Positions 27,888-37,632 of a stretch of 64,000 nt of DNA are shown here, piece after piece; position 1 is the stretch's first letter, and every line of letters starts with the position of its first letter. The notes under the pieces were generated by a model. The model was not told where the DNA came from and did not search any database. It was given only the letters and a program-made list of their open reading frames with translations. The stretch is from Martelella lutilitoris. GTDB taxonomy: Bacteria; Pseudomonadota; Alphaproteobacteria; Rhizobiales; Rhizobiaceae. Made by a program: the position numbers and the translations under genes. Location of the stretch: assembly GCF_016598595.1 (NCBI RefSeq), contig NZ_CP066786.1, positions 1,015,501 through 1,079,500 on the forward strand. The letters run 5' to 3'.

Positions 27888-28658
27888 TCAGCCCTTCGGC
27901 ATCAGCCGTTTTTCCGTGCGGAAATGGTGCATGGTCTCAAAGGAGCAGAATTCCACCGGGCCGAGACGGATCTCCTGCAGCTCCGGATAGACCGCCTCGA
28001 ACAAGGCCGATGAGTGCTCGATGTGGGCTTTCGCGGTTTCAGCCGGCATGCGCCGGATGCGATAGGCGAACGAGATGTGGAACTGGTAGCGGTCGTGATC
28101 CTCGCGCTTCAGGCCCGTCGCCTCGGCAAGCCGGTCACGCATCCGCCAGAGTTCGTCGAAGCTTTTGCGGTCTGCGGGTTCGGCGTGGATGGAGTAACCG
28201 GCCTTCAGGTGGTCGGCACGCACGGTGACGCCGGAAAAGCCCTCTATATCCGCAGAAGCCGCGAGAAAATGACGGTTCATCTCGGCTAGCGACAATCCGC
28301 GCTCCAAGCCGTCCGGCCAGCCGTCGGTATCCAGCGGATTGCCGGAAATGCCGCAGAACACGGTCATGTGGAAGCTCTCATGCGGCAGGAAGGTGAAGTA
28401 ACGCGCCGTCGGCAGCGTCTTCAGCTTTTCCTGCAATTCGCAAAGGATCGTGTATTCGCGCGATGACTTGTCGATATGGCAGATGAAGGTATTGCCGGGA
28501 TAGGGCAGGACGCGTCCATCCGTCGCGAATTTTCCCCCGCCGTTGTCAGACGTGATGCTCGGCAGGGGTTTGCCCGCCTTGCCGGTTTCGTCGATGCGGT
28601 TGAGCCAGTTGTCGTGTTCAGCCTCGGTGCGCGCGGAATGGAAGTGTCGGGGGCTCAT
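27888..28658 (-). CDS. DUF1868 protein, 2H phosphoesterase-like
   Basis: A 256-residue cytosolic protein. Two His-x-Thr/Ser motifs, His97-Met-Thr99 (ESFHMTVF) and His194-Ile-Ser196 (YQFHISFA), are the pair that defines the 2H phosphoesterase fold, which acts on 2',3'-cyclic or linear phosphodiesters. DUF1868 itself has no settled substrate. It lies 87 bases downstream of the ABC substrate-binding protein gene on the same strand, but a good intrinsic terminator stands between them, so its expression may be by read-through or from its own promoter. Confidence 0.8.
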   Translation of the reverse strand: MSPRHFHSARTEAEHDNWLNRIDETGKAGKPLPSITSDNGGGKFATDGRVLPYPGNTFICHIDKSSREYTILCELQEKLKTLPTARYFTFLPHESFHMTVFCGISGNPLDTDGWPDGLERGLSLAEMNRHFLAASADIEGFSGVTVRADHLKAGYSIHAEPADRKSFDELWRMRDRLAEATGLKREDHDRYQFHISFAYRIRRMPAETAKAHIEHSSALFEAVYPELQEIRLGPVEFCSFETMHHFRTEKRLMPKG

Positions 28659-28697
28659 GAGAGCATGCCTTTTCTTGTTTTTCTTTTCAGGAATGAG

Positions 28698-28728
28698 AAA
28701 AGCCCGGCAACCGGTTCGACCGCCGGGC
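28698..28728 (-). terminator. Intrinsic terminator after the ABC substrate-binding protein gene
   Basis: Read on the minus strand, GCCCGGC and GCCGGGC form a 7-bp GC stem with a 13-base loop, followed directly by TTTTCT. It begins 18 bases after the stop of the substrate-binding protein gene and ends before DUF1868. Confidence 0.7.
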
Positions 28729-28745
28729 CGGGTGTTTCGCGGAAA

Positions 28746-29852
28746 TCAGCGCTCGAGGATGACGTTGTCGACGAAGGCCTCTTCCATCGCCGTCTTGAAC
28801 GGCTGGGCCGCGCCGGCGACCGAATACTGACGCTGGTCGTTGGAGATCAGCGCGTTGCTGTCATCGGCATTGGCGTTCATCGGCGCCGTGCCGAAGGTGG
28901 CGTTGAACGTGGTCTGGGTTTCCGGCGATGTCAGCCAGTCGATCAGAAGGGCGGCGGCGGCCGGATGCGGGGCGTTTTTGGGAATGGCAACGCCGTTGCC
29001 GCCGCCGTTCATGCCCATTTCCGGGATGTAGAGCTTGAGGTCCTTGCGGGCCTCGCCGCTCTTCTGCAGGCTTGCCAGATGGTCTTCCCAGACCGGTGCC
29101 ATGAACAGCTCGCCATCGGACATGCGGATGATGCTGTCGGCGTTGGACGTGGTGATTACATAGTCGTCGGCATAATCGTTGAAGAAGGTGAAGCCGGGCT
29201 CAAGCGCCTCGATGCGGGCGGCGGAATCATCGCCGTCGTTGAAGTCGAGGCCGGAAAGGACGCGCAGGATGTTGGAATAGAAGGACGGGCCGGAGCCGCC
29301 ATTCTCGTAGTTGAAGCCGAACTTGCCGGGATTGTCTTCCCAGAAAGCGGAGAAGTCTTCCGGCGTCTGGGGCAGGGCATTCTCGTCGACCTTGGCGGGG
29401 TCATAGGCAATGCCGGTCTGGTTGCCCCAATAGGCGTAAACATAGTCGCCGCCGTCGATATTGTTGACCGTGTTGATGCGGCCGGCGTCCTTGGGCAGCA
29501 TGGAAAGCGGGGTGAAGAGCTTGGCGAAATCGAGCGTCGACATGTCGCCATAGCCCCAGGCGAAGACGTCGATGTCGCCGGTGTCGCTGGCGCTTGCGGC
29601 GAGAAGCTTGTCGGCATTGCCGGAGGCGGAGCCGCCGGCCGGGATGTTCACCTTGATGCCGTATTTTTCTTCAAAAGGCGCGACGACCTTGCGGAAATCG
29701 TCCTGGAAATACCAGACATACCAGTTGACCTCGCCTTCCTGCTTGGCCTTGGCGACGATGTCGTCCCAGCTCATCGCGGTGATGTCGGCAGCGAATGCGG
29801 CGCTTGCGCCAAACGCCAGTGCGGTGGTCGAAAGAATAAGCGTTTTCAGCAT
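28746..29852 (-). CDS. ABC transporter substrate-binding protein, PotD/spermidine-putrescine class
   Basis: A 368-residue periplasmic binding protein with a signal peptide ending at about Ala21 (SAAFA/A). VNWYVWYFQDDF, GIKVNIPAGGSASGNADKLL and FAWGYGDMSTLDFAKLF show the class 2 fold used for polyamines, iron and small polar ligands. GGAGAG 9 bases upstream supports the ATG at 29852 over an in-frame codon at 29888. Fourth gene of the ABC operon. The ligand cannot be read from the sequence; proximity to ROK and 2H-phosphoesterase genes hints at a sugar or phosphorylated compound rather than a polyamine. Confidence 0.85.
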   Translation of the reverse strand: MLKTLILSTTALAFGASAAFAADITAMSWDDIVAKAKQEGEVNWYVWYFQDDFRKVVAPFEEKYGIKVNIPAGGSASGNADKLLAASASDTGDIDVFAWGYGDMSTLDFAKLFTPLSMLPKDAGRINTVNNIDGGDYVYAYWGNQTGIAYDPAKVDENALPQTPEDFSAFWEDNPGKFGFNYENGGSGPSFYSNILRVLSGLDFNDGDDSAARIEALEPGFTFFNDYADDYVITTSNADSIIRMSDGELFMAPVWEDHLASLQKSGEARKDLKLYIPEMGMNGGGNGVAIPKNAPHPAAAALLIDWLTSPETQTTFNATFGTAPMNANADDSNALISNDQRQYSVAGAAQPFKTAMEEAFVDNVILER

Positions 29853-29897
29853 TTTGACAGTCTCTCCGTTGGGGTTCTTCCTGGGCATGCGACCGCG

Positions 29898-30725
29898 TTA
29901 TCCCTTGCCTGATGCAAGCGTCGGATTTGCCGACTTCAGAAGCTTCTCGAGGATCAGCATCAGCAGAACATTGGGGACGACGAGGATGAGTGACAGCACG
30001 GCGGCATTGGGGCGGACGAAGTCCTGGCCGAGTGCTGCGTAAAGAAGGGTCGGGACCGTTACGATTTCCGGCGAGCCGACGATATAGGCGATGGCGAACT
30101 CCTCGATCGACTGGATGAAGACGATGAGGAGCGTGGCGAAGATGCCGGGCCGCAGCGCCGGCAGGTAGGCGGCGGTAAACCGCGCCCAGGGGCTTGCGCC
30201 GAGATCGCGCGCGGCATCGATATGATCCTGGCGGACCTGTTCGAAGCTCACCGTCATGATCCGGATCGCATAGGGCAGGAACAGCACCGAATGGGCAAAG
30301 ACGATCGCGCCGAAACGGAAGTTCTGCAGCCCGAGCGTGAACAGAAGCGCGGTAAAGAAGATCGAGGTGACGAAGGGCGGCACGACGAGCGGCAGAAGGC
30401 AGAGGATCTTGGCGACCTCGCGGCCCGGAAAGGCAAAGCGCCCGAGCGCCAGCGCCGTCGGCAGCGACAGAAGCAGGCAGGTGACGGCAGCCGTCGGGGC
30501 GAGCGTATAGGACGTCACGAGCGCCTGCTTGAGGCCCGAATGCTGCCACATGTCCGACCAGCGGGCAAAGGACATGACCGGCGGTAGAAGCGTCGCGGCT
30601 GTCCACGGTTCCGCCGGGTCGGTCAGTGACCACAGAACCGCGATGGCGAAGGGAATGATCAGCCAGATGATGAAGACCACCGAGAGCAGGATCAGAAGGG
30701 CGAAAACGAGCTTCCTGCGGGTCAT
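29898..30725 (-). CDS. ABC transporter permease, PotC-like
   Basis: A 275-residue permease with about six membrane helices. The EAA-type loop reads DAARDLGASPWARFTAAYLP at about residues 180-199, the contact point with the ATPase. It overlaps the end of the other permease gene by 4 bases (ATGA), so the two are coupled. It would form half of the channel of an importer for the ligand of the downstream binding protein. Confidence 0.88.
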   Translation of the reverse strand: MTRRKLVFALLILLSVVFIIWLIIPFAIAVLWSLTDPAEPWTAATLLPPVMSFARWSDMWQHSGLKQALVTSYTLAPTAAVTCLLLSLPTALALGRFAFPGREVAKILCLLPLVVPPFVTSIFFTALLFTLGLQNFRFGAIVFAHSVLFLPYAIRIMTVSFEQVRQDHIDAARDLGASPWARFTAAYLPALRPGIFATLLIVFIQSIEEFAIAYIVGSPEIVTVPTLLYAALGQDFVRPNAAVLSLILVVPNVLLMLILEKLLKSANPTLASGKG

Positions 30726-31576
30726 TTCAGCCGTCCCTTCATGATGAAACGCGCCGCGATCGCCAGGAGCGTGGAGCCGGCGAGCGCCAGCACCATCAGC
30801 GACACGCCGACGACGGCGGCCGAATGCCAGTCGCCGCGGCCCTTGAAGAACACCATCAGTTGGGCGAGCGACTGGACATTGGTGGGGCCGACAACCGTCT
30901 GAAAGGAGAAGTCAGCGAGTGCGCCGATGAAGATGATGACGAGGGCGGCCTGCATCGCGGAAACCGAGAGCGGCGCGATGACCTTGCGAAAGCGCGACCA
31001 TGCGCCGGCGCCCATGTCGCGGGCCGCATCCAGCACGTCGTCGGAAATGCCCTGCACTGCCCCCGTCAGCAGCAGGAGCGCAAAGGGCAGGTTCTTCCAC
31101 ACCTGAAGGATGAGGACGGCGATGCCGTGACGGTCATTCTGCAGCCGGTGCGGTTCGCTCCAGATACCGAGCGCCTGCATCAGCTGGTTCAGCGGCCCGT
31201 GATAGGCAATGATGTTCAGGAACAGGAAGGCTGCGACCAGGCCATGCACCAGCATCGGCGCCTTCAGCATGGAGCCGATGGTCATCGAGCCGGAAAAGGG
31301 TTTTCTCAGCCAGATCGCCAGCGGGTAGGCAAGGGCGACCGAGAGGATGGCGCTGACCGTGCCGATATAAAGCGAATAGCGTACCGAGCGGGAAAACAGC
31401 CTGCGGCCGAAAACCTCGCCCCAATATTCAAACGAGAACTGGCCTTCCGCCCCGAAACTGAAATAGCCGAGTGACTGGGCGATCGCCATGTAGATGACCG
31501 TGCCGATCAGCGCCAGGATCAGACCTAGGCCGGGCGTCAGAAGGGCTGCGACCACAAGCCAGCGACGGGCGGTCAT
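30722..31576 (-). CDS. ABC transporter permease, PotB-like
   Basis: A 284-residue permease with about six membrane helices and the EAA loop LDAARDMGAGAWSRFRKVIA. It overlaps both neighbours by 4 bases, the ATPase upstream and the second permease downstream, so the operon order is ATPase, PotB-like, PotC-like, binding protein. Start ATG at 31576. Nothing unusual beyond the moderate divergence from named polyamine systems. Confidence 0.88.
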   Translation of the reverse strand: MTARRWLVVAALLTPGLGLILALIGTVIYMAIAQSLGYFSFGAEGQFSFEYWGEVFGRRLFSRSVRYSLYIGTVSAILSVALAYPLAIWLRKPFSGSMTIGSMLKAPMLVHGLVAAFLFLNIIAYHGPLNQLMQALGIWSEPHRLQNDRHGIAVLILQVWKNLPFALLLLTGAVQGISDDVLDAARDMGAGAWSRFRKVIAPLSVSAMQAALVIIFIGALADFSFQTVVGPTNVQSLAQLMVFFKGRGDWHSAAVVGVSLMVLALAGSTLLAIAARFIMKGRLK

Positions 31577-32628
31577 GTCTCCGCTCCCAGCAGAATCACG
31601 TCTTCCGGAGCGACGGTGAAATAGACGGTATCGCCTTCTCTCAAGTCCGTTTCACGGGCCTGGATACGGTAGGAGCTGCCGTTGGTCTCGGCGATAAGAT
31701 CGGTGAAGTGCCCCTGGAAGGCGCGGGTCACGACCGTGCCCGAAAGCGCGCCGTCTGCAGGACCGCTCAGCAGGCGCGCGGTTTCCGGGCGGAAGCAGAG
31801 ACAGATATTTCCTTCGGGAAGGGCAGCCTCGCCTGAGACCGAAAAGATGCCGGCTGGCGTATCGATGAGCCGGTCCTTGCCGCCGTCGCGCGGCTTGAGC
31901 TTCGCCGGCAGGATGTTGGCACCGCCGATGAAATCGGCGACGAAACGGGTGGCGGGCTTGCGGTAGAGCGTTTCCGGCGTGTCGGCCTGTTCCACCCTGC
32001 CGGCATTCATCACGAAGATCCGGTCGGAAAGCGCCAGCGCCTCGGCCTGGTCATGGGTCACGTAGATGGCGGTGAGGGCGAAATCCTGCTGGATGCGGCG
32101 GATCTCGATGCGCACCTGATCGCGCAGCTTGGCATCGAGGTTCGACAGCGGCTCGTCGAACAGGATGACGCCGGGGCGCATGACGAGCGCGCGACCGAGC
32201 GAGACGCGCTGCTGCTGGCCGCCGGAAAGCTGGTTCGGAAGCTTCTCAAGCTGCGGTTCCAGCCCGAGCTTTTCCGCCACCTCGCCGACGCGAAGGGTGC
32301 GATCCTTGCGCGGAATTTTCTTCTGCTTCAGCCCGAATTCGAGATTTTCCTTCACGCTCAGATGCGGAAAGAGCGCGTAGGACTGGAAGCAGAGCGCGGT
32401 ATCGCGCGCCTCCGGCGGTCTGTCTGTCACATCCTCCTCGCCGAGGAAAATGCGGCCGGACGACGGCTTCAGAAAGCCGGAAATCATCTTCAACAGAGTG
32501 GTCTTGCCGCAGCCTGATGGTCCGAGAAGCGTCACGAACTCGCCCGGCGCGACATCGAAACTGATGTCGTTGACGGCCGTGAAACGGTCGAAACGCATGA
32601 CCAGATGGTCCGCTGAAATGCCTGTCAT
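31573..32628 (-). CDS. ABC transporter ATPase, PotA-like
   Basis: A 351-residue ATPase: Walker A GPSGCGKTTLLK, Q-loop, signature LSGGQQQRVSLGRAL, Walker B VILFDEPLSNLD, and switch His in YVTHDQAEAL. The C-terminal third is a TOBE-type regulatory domain with CFRPETARLL and VTRAFQGHFTDLIAETNG. It powers the importer encoded by the following three genes and is first in the operon. The ROK regulator is divergent, with a candidate operator 28-49 bases before this start codon. Confidence 0.92.
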   Translation of the reverse strand: MTGISADHLVMRFDRFTAVNDISFDVAPGEFVTLLGPSGCGKTTLLKMISGFLKPSSGRIFLGEEDVTDRPPEARDTALCFQSYALFPHLSVKENLEFGLKQKKIPRKDRTLRVGEVAEKLGLEPQLEKLPNQLSGGQQQRVSLGRALVMRPGVILFDEPLSNLDAKLRDQVRIEIRRIQQDFALTAIYVTHDQAEALALSDRIFVMNAGRVEQADTPETLYRKPATRFVADFIGGANILPAKLKPRDGGKDRLIDTPAGIFSVSGEAALPEGNICLCFRPETARLLSGPADGALSGTVVTRAFQGHFTDLIAETNGSSYRIQARETDLREGDTVYFTVAPEDVILLGAET

Positions 32629-32655
32629 TCATGTCTCCCCCTGTTGAGGTGATAG

Positions 32656-32677
32656 TTTATTACTCATTGTAAGTAAA
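32656..32677. promoter_or_regulatory. Candidate ROK operator
   Basis: TTTATTAC-TCATT-GTAAGTAAA is an imperfect inverted repeat (one extra base in one arm) in an AT-rich patch of the divergent ABC/ROK region. AT-rich TTATTT-like arms are known for the NagC/Mlc type of ROK regulators. The binding protein is inferred from position only. Confidence 0.4.
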
Positions 32678-32800
32678 ATTAATATGACAATGGTGCTGCA
32701 TTTTCCTGACAGCCGGGTTCGCGCCAGGGCCGCAAATCTGGATTCCGGCGCACAAACATGCTCAAAGGCTTCTGGCGGTAGGTAGGAGAAGAGGCGTGCA

Positions 32801-33958
32801 ATGGGCTCGGCGGAAGAGATGAGCGGTGCGGAAGGGGTAAATCCGGTCTTTGAGATCGGCCGCAGCGGCGCGCTGGTTCTCGACGCCATCCGGCGCGGCG
32901 GCTCGGTCGCCCGCTCGGATCTCACCGAACGCACGCCGCTATCCCAGCAAAGCGTGCACCGCCTCGCCGAAGACCTTCTGGAAAAGGGCTTCCTCAGGCT
33001 GGAAGCGCCGAAGATCGCCGGACGCGGCAAACCGAGCCCGCGGCTGGCGCTCTCGCCGGACGGCGCATACGGGATCGGGATTGCCGTCGACACCGAAGAG
33101 GTGCGCGTCGCCGTCACCAATATTGTCGGCGATATCCTCCATCTCGTGATCCTCGACGTCGAGCCGAACGACCCCGAGCGCGTGCGCGACGAGGCGGCTG
33201 AGCGCGTGCCGGAGATCGTCGCGGGGCTGAAGCTTGACCGGCGCAGGATCGCGGGCGTCGGCATTTCCATGCAGGGCTATCGCCGCACGCGCTCCCTGGC
33301 CTTCGTGCCGCCGCCGAAGATTGCCGCCTGGCGTGACCGCGATGTGGGCGAGATTTTCGCAGGCGCGTTTGGCCTGCCGCTGATGGCGGAGAACAACGCG
33401 ACCCTTGGCGCGGAAGCGGAAAACTGGGTCGGCGCCGGCCTGCGCTTCGACAATTTCGCCTATCTGTCGATCAATCTCGGTTTCGGCGGCGGCGTCGTCA
33501 TCAACGGCGCGCCCTATCTAGGCCACCATATGAACGCGGCGGAAATTTCCTCGATCTACACGCCGGAAGAGCAGGAGCGCCGTCCGGCGCTCAGAACGCT
33601 GATTGCGATGCTGCGCGAGGCCGGGCGCGATATCGGCTCCGTCAATGCTTTGAAGCGGCACTATGACCCGTCCTGGCCGGAAATCGACCGCTGGATCGAA
33701 AGGGTCACCCCCGCGCTTGACCAGATGCTCAGGGCGATGACCGGCATTCTCGATCCGGCGGCCATCGTCTTCGGCGGCGAGGCGCCGCGTGACCTGAGGG
33801 TGCGTCTGGCGCACGCGGCAAACCCGCGCACGGTCGACGAGATCAACCTGCCGTTTCCCGGTCCCGAACTGCTGATCAGCGAGATCGAGACCGATCCGAA
33901 CGTTCTGGGGGCCGCACTCCTGCCGATCCGCAAGCGACTGTTCAGTGCGACACCCTGA
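32801..33958 (+). CDS. ROK-family transcriptional regulator
   Basis: A 385-residue protein with an N-terminal winged helix (about 20-80: RSGALVLDAIRRGGSVARSDLTERTPLSQQSVHRLAEDL seen in parts) and a ROK sugar-kinase fold (GIGIAVDTEEVRVAVTN, ENNATLGAEAENWVG, SINLGFGGGVVINGA). The zinc motif CxCGxxGC of typical ROK proteins is absent, since the sequence after HHMNAAEISS runs into IYTPEEQERRP; this may alter ligand binding. It is divergent from the ABC operon and is likely its regulator. The ATG at 32801 is used; the M6 alternative is close. Confidence 0.82.
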   Translation: MGSAEEMSGAEGVNPVFEIGRSGALVLDAIRRGGSVARSDLTERTPLSQQSVHRLAEDLLEKGFLRLEAPKIAGRGKPSPRLALSPDGAYGIGIAVDTEEVRVAVTNIVGDILHLVILDVEPNDPERVRDEAAERVPEIVAGLKLDRRRIAGVGISMQGYRRTRSLAFVPPPKIAAWRDRDVGEIFAGAFGLPLMAENNATLGAEAENWVGAGLRFDNFAYLSINLGFGGGVVINGAPYLGHHMNAAEISSIYTPEEQERRPALRTLIAMLREAGRDIGSVNALKRHYDPSWPEIDRWIERVTPALDQMLRAMTGILDPAAIVFGGEAPRDLRVRLAHAANPRTVDEINLPFPGPELLISEIETDPNVLGAALLPIRKRLFSATP

Positions 33959-33974
33959 TTTCAGGCGTGAACGC

Positions 33975-35146
<1,172 letters not shown>

Positions 35147-35150
<4 letters not shown>

Positions 35151-35806
35151 TGGCCGCTCTCCCGATCAAGGCCGACCTCGAAGCGCGCTTCTGTCTTGGC
35201 GGTGATCTCGTCGAGCGTGACGCCATCGGCCAGTTCGGTCAGGACCATCTTCACCGGTCCCTGCCTTGCAATGGTGAAGACGCCAAGATCGGTGATCACC
35301 ATGTCGGCCACGCGGGTGCCGGTCAGCGGCAGGGTACATTCGCGCAGGAGCTTCGGTGAACCCTTCGCCTCATGCTCCATCACCACGACGACGCGCTTGA
35401 CGCCGGCGACGAGATCCATCGCCCCGCCCATGCCCTTGACCATCTTGCCCGGGATCATCCAGTTTGCGAGATCGCCGTTTTCGGCCACCTGCATGGCGCC
35501 GAGAATCGACAGGTCGATATGGCCGCCGCGGATCATCGCGAAGCTTTCCGAACTCGAAAAGAAGCTGGTTTCGGGAAGCGCGGTCACCGTCTGCTTGCCG
35601 GCATTGATCAGGTCGGCATCTTCTTCGCCGTCGTAGGGGAAGGGCCCCATGCCCATCATGCCGTTCTCGCTCTGCAGGCGCACATCCATGTCGTCGGGAA
35701 TGAAATTGGCGACAAGGGTCGGAATGCCGATGCCGAGATTGACATAGAAGCCGTCTTCAAGTTCGCGGGCGGCGCGGGCCGCCATCTGGTCACGTGTCCA
35801 GGCCAT
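35147..35806 (-). CDS. scoB: 3-oxoacid CoA-transferase subunit B
   Basis: A 219-residue subunit. [16 protein letters not shown] and [10 protein letters not shown] are family signatures, and Glu47 in SENG is the expected catalytic residue that carries CoA as a thioester. With ScoA it moves CoA from succinyl-CoA to acetoacetate. It starts 1 base after the end of scoA and overlaps the thiolase gene by 4 bases. Confidence 0.92.
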
Positions 35807-35807
35807 G

Positions 35808-36521
35808 TCACGCCTCCTCCGAATTGCGTTCGCGCACGGTTCGCTTCTCGATGTGCTTCACCGGGTCCGGCACATGAACGATGCGGGAAACGAAGATGCC
35901 GGGAGTGTGGATATGATCGGGATCGATCTCGCCCGGGGCAACCAGATGCTCGACTTCGGCAACCGTCAACCGGGCGGCTGTCGCCATGTCCGGATTGAAA
36001 TTGCGCGCGGTCTTGCGATAGACGAGATTGCCCTCGTGATCGCCTTTGTAGGCATGGACGAGGGCGACATCGGCGAAAAGGCCGGTCTCCATCACATAGT
36101 CCTCGCCGCCGAAGCTGCGGATCTCCTTACCCTCGGCGATCATCGTGCCGACGCCGGTCTTGGTGAAGAAGGCGGGAATGCCCGCGCCCCCGGCGCGGAT
36201 GCGTTCGGCGAGCGTGCCCTGCGGGTTGAATTCGAGTTCCAGCTCGCCGCCGAGATATTGTTCGGCGAAGAGCTTGTTCTCGCCCACATAGGACGAGATC
36301 ATCTTTCGGATCTGCCGGGTTTCCAGAAGCCGGCCGAGGCCGATCCCGTCGACGCCGGCATTGTTGGAGATGACCGTCAGGTCGCGCGCGCCCGACTGCA
36401 GGACCGCGTCGATCAGCGCTTCGGGAATGCCGCACAGGCCGAAGCCGCCCGACATGATCACCATGCCGTCCCGCAACTGTCCGGCGAGCGCCTCGGCCGC
36501 CGATTGATAGACTTTCCGCAT
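35808..36521 (-). CDS. scoA: 3-oxoacid CoA-transferase subunit A
   Basis: A 237-residue subunit starting [27 protein letters not shown] is the CoA-transferase subunit A signature; [25 protein letters not shown] sequence follows as [27 protein letters not shown] lies directly before the ATG at 36521, so the longer frame from 36605 is rejected. First gene of the ketone-body operon, divergent from the PAS-LuxR regulator. Confidence 0.92.
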   Translation of the reverse strand: MRKVYQSAAEALAGQLRDGMVIMSGGFGLCGIPEALIDAVLQSGARDLTVISNNAGVDGIGLGRLLETRQIRKMISSYVGENKLFAEQYLGGELELEFNPQGTLAERIRAGGAGIPAFFTKTGVGTMIAEGKEIRSFGGEDYVMETGLFADVALVHAYKGDHEGNLVYRKTARNFNPDMATAARLTVAEVEHLVAPGEIDPDHIHTPGIFVSRIVHVPDPVKHIEKRTVRERNSEEA

Positions 36522-36587
36522 TGCCTCCTCCCAGAGAAATTGCACTTTGTCAGATGCAGAATAAGGCTTGCGGCGGGGAAGGGCAGA

Positions 36588-36603
36588 GTCGTATTTATAC
36601 GAC
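36588..36603. promoter_or_regulatory. Perfect palindrome between scoA and the PAS-LuxR gene
   Basis: GTCGTAT-TT-ATACGAC is a perfect 7-bp inverted repeat. It ends on the base before the ATG of the regulator and lies 67-82 bases before scoA. Its position suggests an operator for autoregulation and for control of the sco operon. Confidence 0.55.
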
Positions 36604-37179
36604 ATGAATACTGCTCAAACCACCTTCACCCTGTCCGAGCTTCCGGTGCCGCTGGTCTTTGCCACGCATCGTGTGATCCGCGACTGCAACGCGGAATTCG
36701 CAGTGCTGTTCGGCTATGATCGTGCCACCCTCGTCAACAAGAGCTTCGCGCGCCTTTACCCGGCGATCGACGATTTCGTGCGCACAGGCGAGATGTGGCG
36801 GGACAATCTGCCGGGCGGCGCGGTCTATTACGACGAGCGCATCATGGCCGCGACCGACGGGCGCCGTTTCTGGTGCCGGGTCAGGGGGCGCTCGCACAAT
36901 ATGGACGATCCATTCGCCGCCGCCGTCTATTGTTTCGAGCCGATCGCACGGCCGGTTTCGACGGCAAACAGGGGGTTGACCGGCCGCCAGCGCCAGATCC
37001 TGACGCTGGTCGCCCAGGGCAAGACCAATGCCGCGATCGCCGAGGAGCTGGGGCTTTCGCGCCGGACCATCGAGATGCACCGCCTGCGCATGACGCGGGC
37101 GCTTGGTCTTGCCAACACTGCCGAACTCATCGCCTGGTTCCTCAACAGCGCCGAGGGCAGCGCGGAGCAGTGTCGGTAA
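36604..37179 (+). CDS. PAS domain LuxR-type transcriptional regulator
   Basis: A 191-residue protein: an N-terminal PAS-like sensor (about 5-115; VIRDCNAEFAVLFGYDRATL is typical) and a C-terminal LuxR helix-turn-helix (about 127-185; LTGRQRQILTLVAQGKTNAAIAEELG seen in parts, then SRRTIEMHRLRMTRALG). No receiver domain is present. It is divergent from scoA, suggesting control of ketone-body use. The ATG at 36604 has no ribosome site in the usual place because a palindrome abuts it; a GGGGAAGGG lies further upstream, so translation could be leaderless or weak. Confidence 0.85.
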   Translation: MNTAQTTFTLSELPVPLVFATHRVIRDCNAEFAVLFGYDRATLVNKSFARLYPAIDDFVRTGEMWRDNLPGGAVYYDERIMAATDGRRFWCRVRGRSHNMDDPFAAAVYCFEPIARPVSTANRGLTGRQRQILTLVAQGKTNAAIAEELGLSRRTIEMHRLRMTRALGLANTAELIAWFLNSAEGSAEQCR

Positions 37180-37254
37180 ACTCGCGAACTGACGGAAGCA
37201 TGTCATGGACAGGCGCGGCTGTGAGGCAGACCCGCGGCGCATGGCTGCGATGAG

Positions 37255-37267
37255 ATATTGTCAATAT
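37255..37267. promoter_or_regulatory. Short palindrome upstream of the 47-residue gene
   Basis: ATATTG-T-CAATAT is a perfect 6-bp inverted repeat, 61-73 bases before the small gene. A TATATT and a TTACGTAA follow at 37287-37298. The region is AT-rich and probably contains its promoter. Confidence 0.3.
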
Positions 37268-37327
37268 TCGTCGCTGCCGACCGGACTATATTACGTAAAA
37301 GCACAATTCGCCCAAGGAGCAGACGTC

Positions 37328-37471
37328 ATGTCTTTCGGACGTACCCAGGACAAGGCCGCTCGCGCGCGCAATCCGTTTGTTCGTTTCGCCCACGGCATTC
37401 ACGATTTCATCGAGACTTACCAGGACATTCAGCGCGAAGCCCGTCGTCGCTACCCTGACAGCTTCCGCTGA
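37328..37471 (+). CDS. Small protein of 47 residues, unknown function
   Basis: AAGGAG stands 8 bases before the ATG, and the region upstream is AT-rich and promoter-like, which makes this a credible small gene although short. The product is MSFGRTQDKAARARNP followed by an amphipathic helix-forming stretch with His, Phe, Tyr and Ile (FVRFAHGIHDFIETYQDIQ) and a basic end (REARRRYPDSFR). No cysteine, signal or membrane segment. I do not recognise a named family. The radical-SAM gene starts 161 bases downstream on the same strand. Confidence 0.65.
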   Translation: MSFGRTQDKAARARNPFVRFAHGIHDFIETYQDIQREARRRYPDSFR

Positions 37472-37632
37472 GGCGCCTCGCGGAGCGACCCCGCAAGGAA
37501 GCCGCGCGGGTCCTCCTCCAGAAATGATGTCGATCAAGGAAAGCCTCTCGTCGACGGTCTATTCGGGCGTTTGAGCGGCCCGTCAGTTGCGTTTTCGGCC
37601 GCGCCGGTGTCTGGCGACGGAGGAGGAGGCGA

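Noticed and set aside
37205..37327. Longer version of the 47-residue protein (88 residues)
   Set aside because: The upstream part overlaps AT-rich promoter-like DNA; AAGGAG fits the ATG at 37328.
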